Below, piece by piece: positions 12,823 through 14,624 of a stretch of 14,624 nucleotides of DNA (position 1 is its first letter; every line of letters begins with the position of its first letter). Source of the DNA: an uncultured Holdemanella sp. (lineage in GTDB: Bacteria > Bacillota_I > Bacilli_A > Erysipelotrichales > Erysipelotrichaceae); NCBI RefSeq assembly GCF_934772795.1, contig NZ_CAKVMR010000054.1, positions 1 through 14,624 of the forward strand, in the 5' to 3' direction. The notes beneath the pieces were generated by a model that was not told where the DNA came from, made no database searches, and saw only the letters and a program-made list of their open reading frames with translations. The translations under genes were made by a program, and so were the position numbers.

Positions 12823-12837
12823 ATTTAATCATATAAT
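12809..12837 (+). promoter_or_regulatory. Promoter of the blaI-M56-peptide operon
   Basis: TTGAAA (12809-12814) and TATAAT (12832-12837) are spaced by exactly 17 bases. The predicted start is about 12844, with the ATG at 12883. Confidence 0.75.
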
Positions 12838-12882
12838 TTAAGAGAAGATATATACATAAAGAAATTAAATGGAGGAACTTAC

Positions 12883-13248
12883 ATGAAATACATTCAATTT
12901 ACTAAGAAAGAAAATGAAATCATGGATATCTTATGGAAGCATGATGTTGCAATGTCTGCAAATGATATTAAATTAGCTTCCAAAGATTTGAGTATCAATA
13001 CAATTCAGCAAACGCTACAAAAATTATTGGAAATCAAATATATCAAGGTTTCAGGAATTGGGCAAAACAAGAAGGCAATCACTAGATTATATAAACCAGT
13101 TATATCCGAAGCAGAATATGTGAATTCATTTATTGGCGAAGATACACGAGCAAAAATTTCAGCTTATTTTGTTGAGCACACAGATGATTTAGAGATGATT
13201 GAACAATTAAAGAATTTGATTCAAGAAAAAGAGAAAGAGTTAAAATAA
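12883..13248 (+). CDS. BlaI/MecI/CopY-family repressor
   Basis: The protein has 121 residues, the usual length of the family. The N-terminal winged helix is clear (FTKKENEIMDILWKHDVAMS, then TIQQTLQKLLEIKYI, about residues 5-65), and the C-terminal part (EAEYVNSFIGEDTRAKISAY) is the dimerisation and cleavage region. BlaI/MecI proteins repress genes until an M56 sensor protease causes their removal. GGAGG lies seven bases before ATG. The stop shares one base with the start of the M56 gene (TAATG). It is transcribed away from the Cys-rich peptide operon, which is its most likely target. No beta-lactamase or penicillin-binding protein gene is near, so the signal is probably not a beta-lactam. 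Confidence 0.9.
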   Translation: MKYIQFTKKENEIMDILWKHDVAMSANDIKLASKDLSINTIQQTLQKLLEIKYIKVSGIGQNKKAITRLYKPVISEAEYVNSFIGEDTRAKISAYFVEHTDDLEMIEQLKNLIQEKEKELK

Positions 13249-14177
13249 TGCGATTTTCTGCATCATCTCTTTTCATTACTTTGTGTATCAGTTTTTTGTT
13301 GATTCTTCTGTTAGACATTTTACTTTCATATAAAAGAAGTTATAAATTATTTCGGACAGATTTTATAACAGTACTAATCGTTGTTGTCGTATTAAGAATG
13401 TTTGTACCACTTGAATTCAAATTTACTAAAACCATTATAGTGCCCACGATCATGAATCCAATCATTGTGCTGTTACAATATAAAATTTATGCAAATGTGC
13501 AAGTATATCAATTCTTATTATTGGTTTGGGTATTAGGTATTATATGGAATCTGATTAAATGGATTCGCACAATCCAAATTACCAAAGACATGTACAAACG
13601 TATTGAAAATCATTCAGAACATTATCATATAAGTGATTTTATCAATAACTATCAGGAAGAAAATTATGTGGTGTTAAGAACGAACTATGTTTCTTCCCCT
13701 ATGGTCATGGGCTTTAATAAAACTATATTGATACCAGACGTATACCTTTCACAAGAAAATTTAAAAAATATATTACTTCATGAAACATGGCACATTAAAA
13801 ATCATGATATATACACGAAACAGATTATCAATCTATTAGTTATCATGTATTGGTGGTTTATTCCAGTATATAGATTAAGAGACAAGATTGATTTATTTTT
13901 AGAAATGCGTGTGGACAACCAAACAACGAATCCATTTTCTAAAGAGGAAATAATGAAATATATGCATACGCTTATAGAAATCCAAAGAAACATTCAAAGT
14001 AAAAATGAGCTTAAGGGACAATCTACACATTTTATGATTCAAGATAATGCACATGTATTAGAATATCGTATAAATTACTTAATGGATGGAATGTATCGAA
14101 AAAAAAACGAGCAAAATTCTAATGATTGTCGTATTAGCTCTTCCATTACTTACAAACAGCATTATTTTGGAGTCTGA
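13248..14177 (+). CDS. M56/BlaR1-type sensor protease, frameshifted near its end
   Basis: The reading frame has 309 residues. N-terminal spans lie near 5-27, 37-54 and 87-106, followed by the cytoplasmic zinc protease domain. Family signs are SSPMVMGFNKTILIP, the zinc motif H178-E-T-W-H182 (LLHETWHIKNHD) and the third-ligand region LEMRVD with E219. The protease should cleave or release the BlaI-like repressor when the outside domain is triggered. The frame leaves the family after MYRKK (residue 286) at a run of nine A (14099-14107) and ends in a nonsense tail. With eight A it continues into the frame that ends at 14346 and gains the fourth membrane span and outer domain, about 365 residues in all. 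So this copy is broken, phase-variable or slippage-read. Confidence 0.85.
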   Translation: MRFSASSLFITLCISFLLILLLDILLSYKRSYKLFRTDFITVLIVVVVLRMFVPLEFKFTKTIIVPTIMNPIIVLLQYKIYANVQVYQFLLLVWVLGIIWNLIKWIRTIQITKDMYKRIENHSEHYHISDFINNYQEENYVVLRTNYVSSPMVMGFNKTILIPDVYLSQENLKNILLHETWHIKNHDIYTKQIINLLVIMYWWFIPVYRLRDKIDLFLEMRVDNQTTNPFSKEEIMKYMHTLIEIQRNIQSKNELKGQSTHFMIQDNAHVLEYRINYLMDGMYRKKNEQNSNDCRISSSITYKQHYFGV

Positions 14178-14346
14178 ATTTGATTCTCCAAACAGTAAGG
14201 AAGTATATGATCAATCAGATATAGATAAGGGATATATTATTAAACATAAAGATGGAACATATGAATTAGTATTTGGCAAAATACGTGTCGAAATATCAAA
14301 TCCAAACATTGAATGTTTTAAGGATGTTCCGATTATAGAGGAGTAA
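14086..14346 (+). CDS. Out-of-frame C-terminal part of the M56 sensor (fourth span and outer domain)
   Basis: This frame overlaps the M56 frame by 92 bases. After residue 7 it reads TSKILMIVVLALPLLTNSII, a clear membrane span, then an acidic outer segment of about 55 residues (DQSDIDKGYIIKHKDGTYEL, then ISNPNIECFKDVPIIEE). The ATG at 14086 has no ribosome binding site, so it is unlikely to be a gene of its own. It fits exactly what the M56 protein lacks: span four and a short extracellular sensor. The natural product is probably a fusion joined at the A-run at 14099-14107. The outer domain is far smaller than the penicillin-binding domain of BlaR1, pointing to another signal. Confidence 0.75.
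   Translation: MECIEKKTSKILMIVVLALPLLTNSIILESEFDSPNSKEVYDQSDIDKGYIIKHKDGTYELVFGKIRVEISNPNIECFKDVPIIEE
14099..14107 (+). repeat. Run of nine A at the M56 frame break
   Basis: The run joins the two frames of the sensor protease. One base fewer restores a continuous reading frame. Such runs mutate easily and also allow RNA polymerase slippage. Confidence 0.9.
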
Positions 14347-14353
14347 GTAATTT

Positions 14354-14572
14354 ATGAAAAAAATAATGATTATGTTAATGTTGATCGCATCAACGAATTT
14401 AATAACACCTGTTTTGGCAAACGAAACTGAAGTCACTACAAATAATTATGTTACTATGCCATGCAAAGATAAGCTAGTCTGGAAATACAAATATATAAAT
14501 GGAACATTGTATAGAAGATTATGGAATCTAACATTGAATAAATGGGCTGGAGACCATTGGATTCCTTGTTAA
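14354..14572 (+). CDS. Small secreted peptide with two cysteines
   Basis: The protein has 72 residues. A signal peptide (KKIMIMLMLIASTNLITPVL, cut after VLA near residue 22) leaves a mature peptide of 50 residues. It has exactly two cysteines, C37 (MPCKDK) and C72, the last residue, so a disulfide would close a loop of the whole aromatic and basic core (VWKYKYINGTLYRRLWNLTL). Four tryptophans (W43, W57, W64, W69) and several Lys and Arg give a cationic, membrane-active look, as in antimicrobial peptides. It starts eight bases after the stop of the M56 C-terminal frame; GAGGAG precedes it. It may be the ligand, an antimicrobial, or protection against the Cys-rich peptide. I do not recognise the family. 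Confidence 0.75.
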   Translation: MKKIMIMLMLIASTNLITPVLANETEVTTNNYVTMPCKDKLVWKYKYINGTLYRRLWNLTLNKWAGDHWIPC

Positions 14573-14624
14573 TAAATTTAAAATAGTCTTTTAATATCTT
14601 TGTATAAATGGGAATTGACATAAG
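14573..14624. other. Right edge, no feature seen
   Basis: The last 52 bases are AT-rich and hold no terminator hairpin, gene start or copy of the left junction sequence. Confidence 0.5.

Noticed and set aside
14086..14346. An independent small membrane protein gene after the M56 gene
   Set aside because: No ribosome binding site precedes ATG 14086, and the frame supplies exactly the fourth span that the M56 protein lacks; a frameshift is simpler.

Overview
The window looks like a low-G+C Firmicute (Bacillota), possibly an Erysipelotrichia-type gut bacterium. The reasons are AT-rich intergenic DNA, strong AGGAGG-type ribosome binding sites, tRNA genes that encode CCA, a stand-alone NanE epimerase and Firmicute-type mobile genes. 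The lineage is inferred, not proven.

Layout. (1) 47-169: a broken ATPase gene remnant next to a repeat that looks like an insertion-sequence end. (2) 389-4563, minus strand: a tight chromosomal operon nanE - tldD - tldE - sseB, closed by a hairpin terminator. (3) 4667-5416, plus strand: a promoter, seven tRNA genes (Arg-ACG, Pro-TGG, elongator Met, Ile2-CAT, Ser-TGA, initiator Met, Phe-GAA) and a terminator. (4) 5542-10534: the core of an integrative mobilizable element. It holds a MobV-type relaxase, a small HTH protein, a heavily folded intergenic region (candidate oriT), a tyrosine integrase, a phage/plasmid-type replication protein, an excisionase-like protein and a divergent XRE regulator. 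(5) 10571-12678, minus strand: a compact five-gene operon headed by a secreted precursor with an eight-cysteine hydrophobic C-terminal domain (bacteriocin-like, reminiscent of halocin C8). It is followed by a membrane-tethered CxxC thioredoxin-fold protein, a multi-pass membrane protein, a secreted beta-rich protein and a 54-residue membrane peptide. (6) 12809-14572, plus strand and divergent: a BlaI/MecI-type repressor, an M56/BlaR1-type sensor protease broken by a frameshift at a run of nine A, and a 72-residue secreted peptide with two cysteines.

The two most interesting systems are these. First, the replication gene of the mobile element seems to be under antisense-RNA attenuation: a short plus-strand RNA (about 9410-9471) overlaps the leader, the leader carries three mutually exclusive GGAGGC/GCCTCC arms, and an 11-codon leader peptide is coupled to the rep gene. 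The same rep gene contains four AACTNAGTT repeats at 22, 22 and 20 bp spacing beside an AT-rich 12-bp tandem repeat, which looks like an internal replication origin. Second, the divergent BlaI/M56 pair and the Cys-rich peptide operon look like a sensor-controlled antimicrobial or signalling peptide system. Both functional readings are inferences from sequence layout. The outer ends of the mobile element were not found, so whether the peptide system is its cargo is open.
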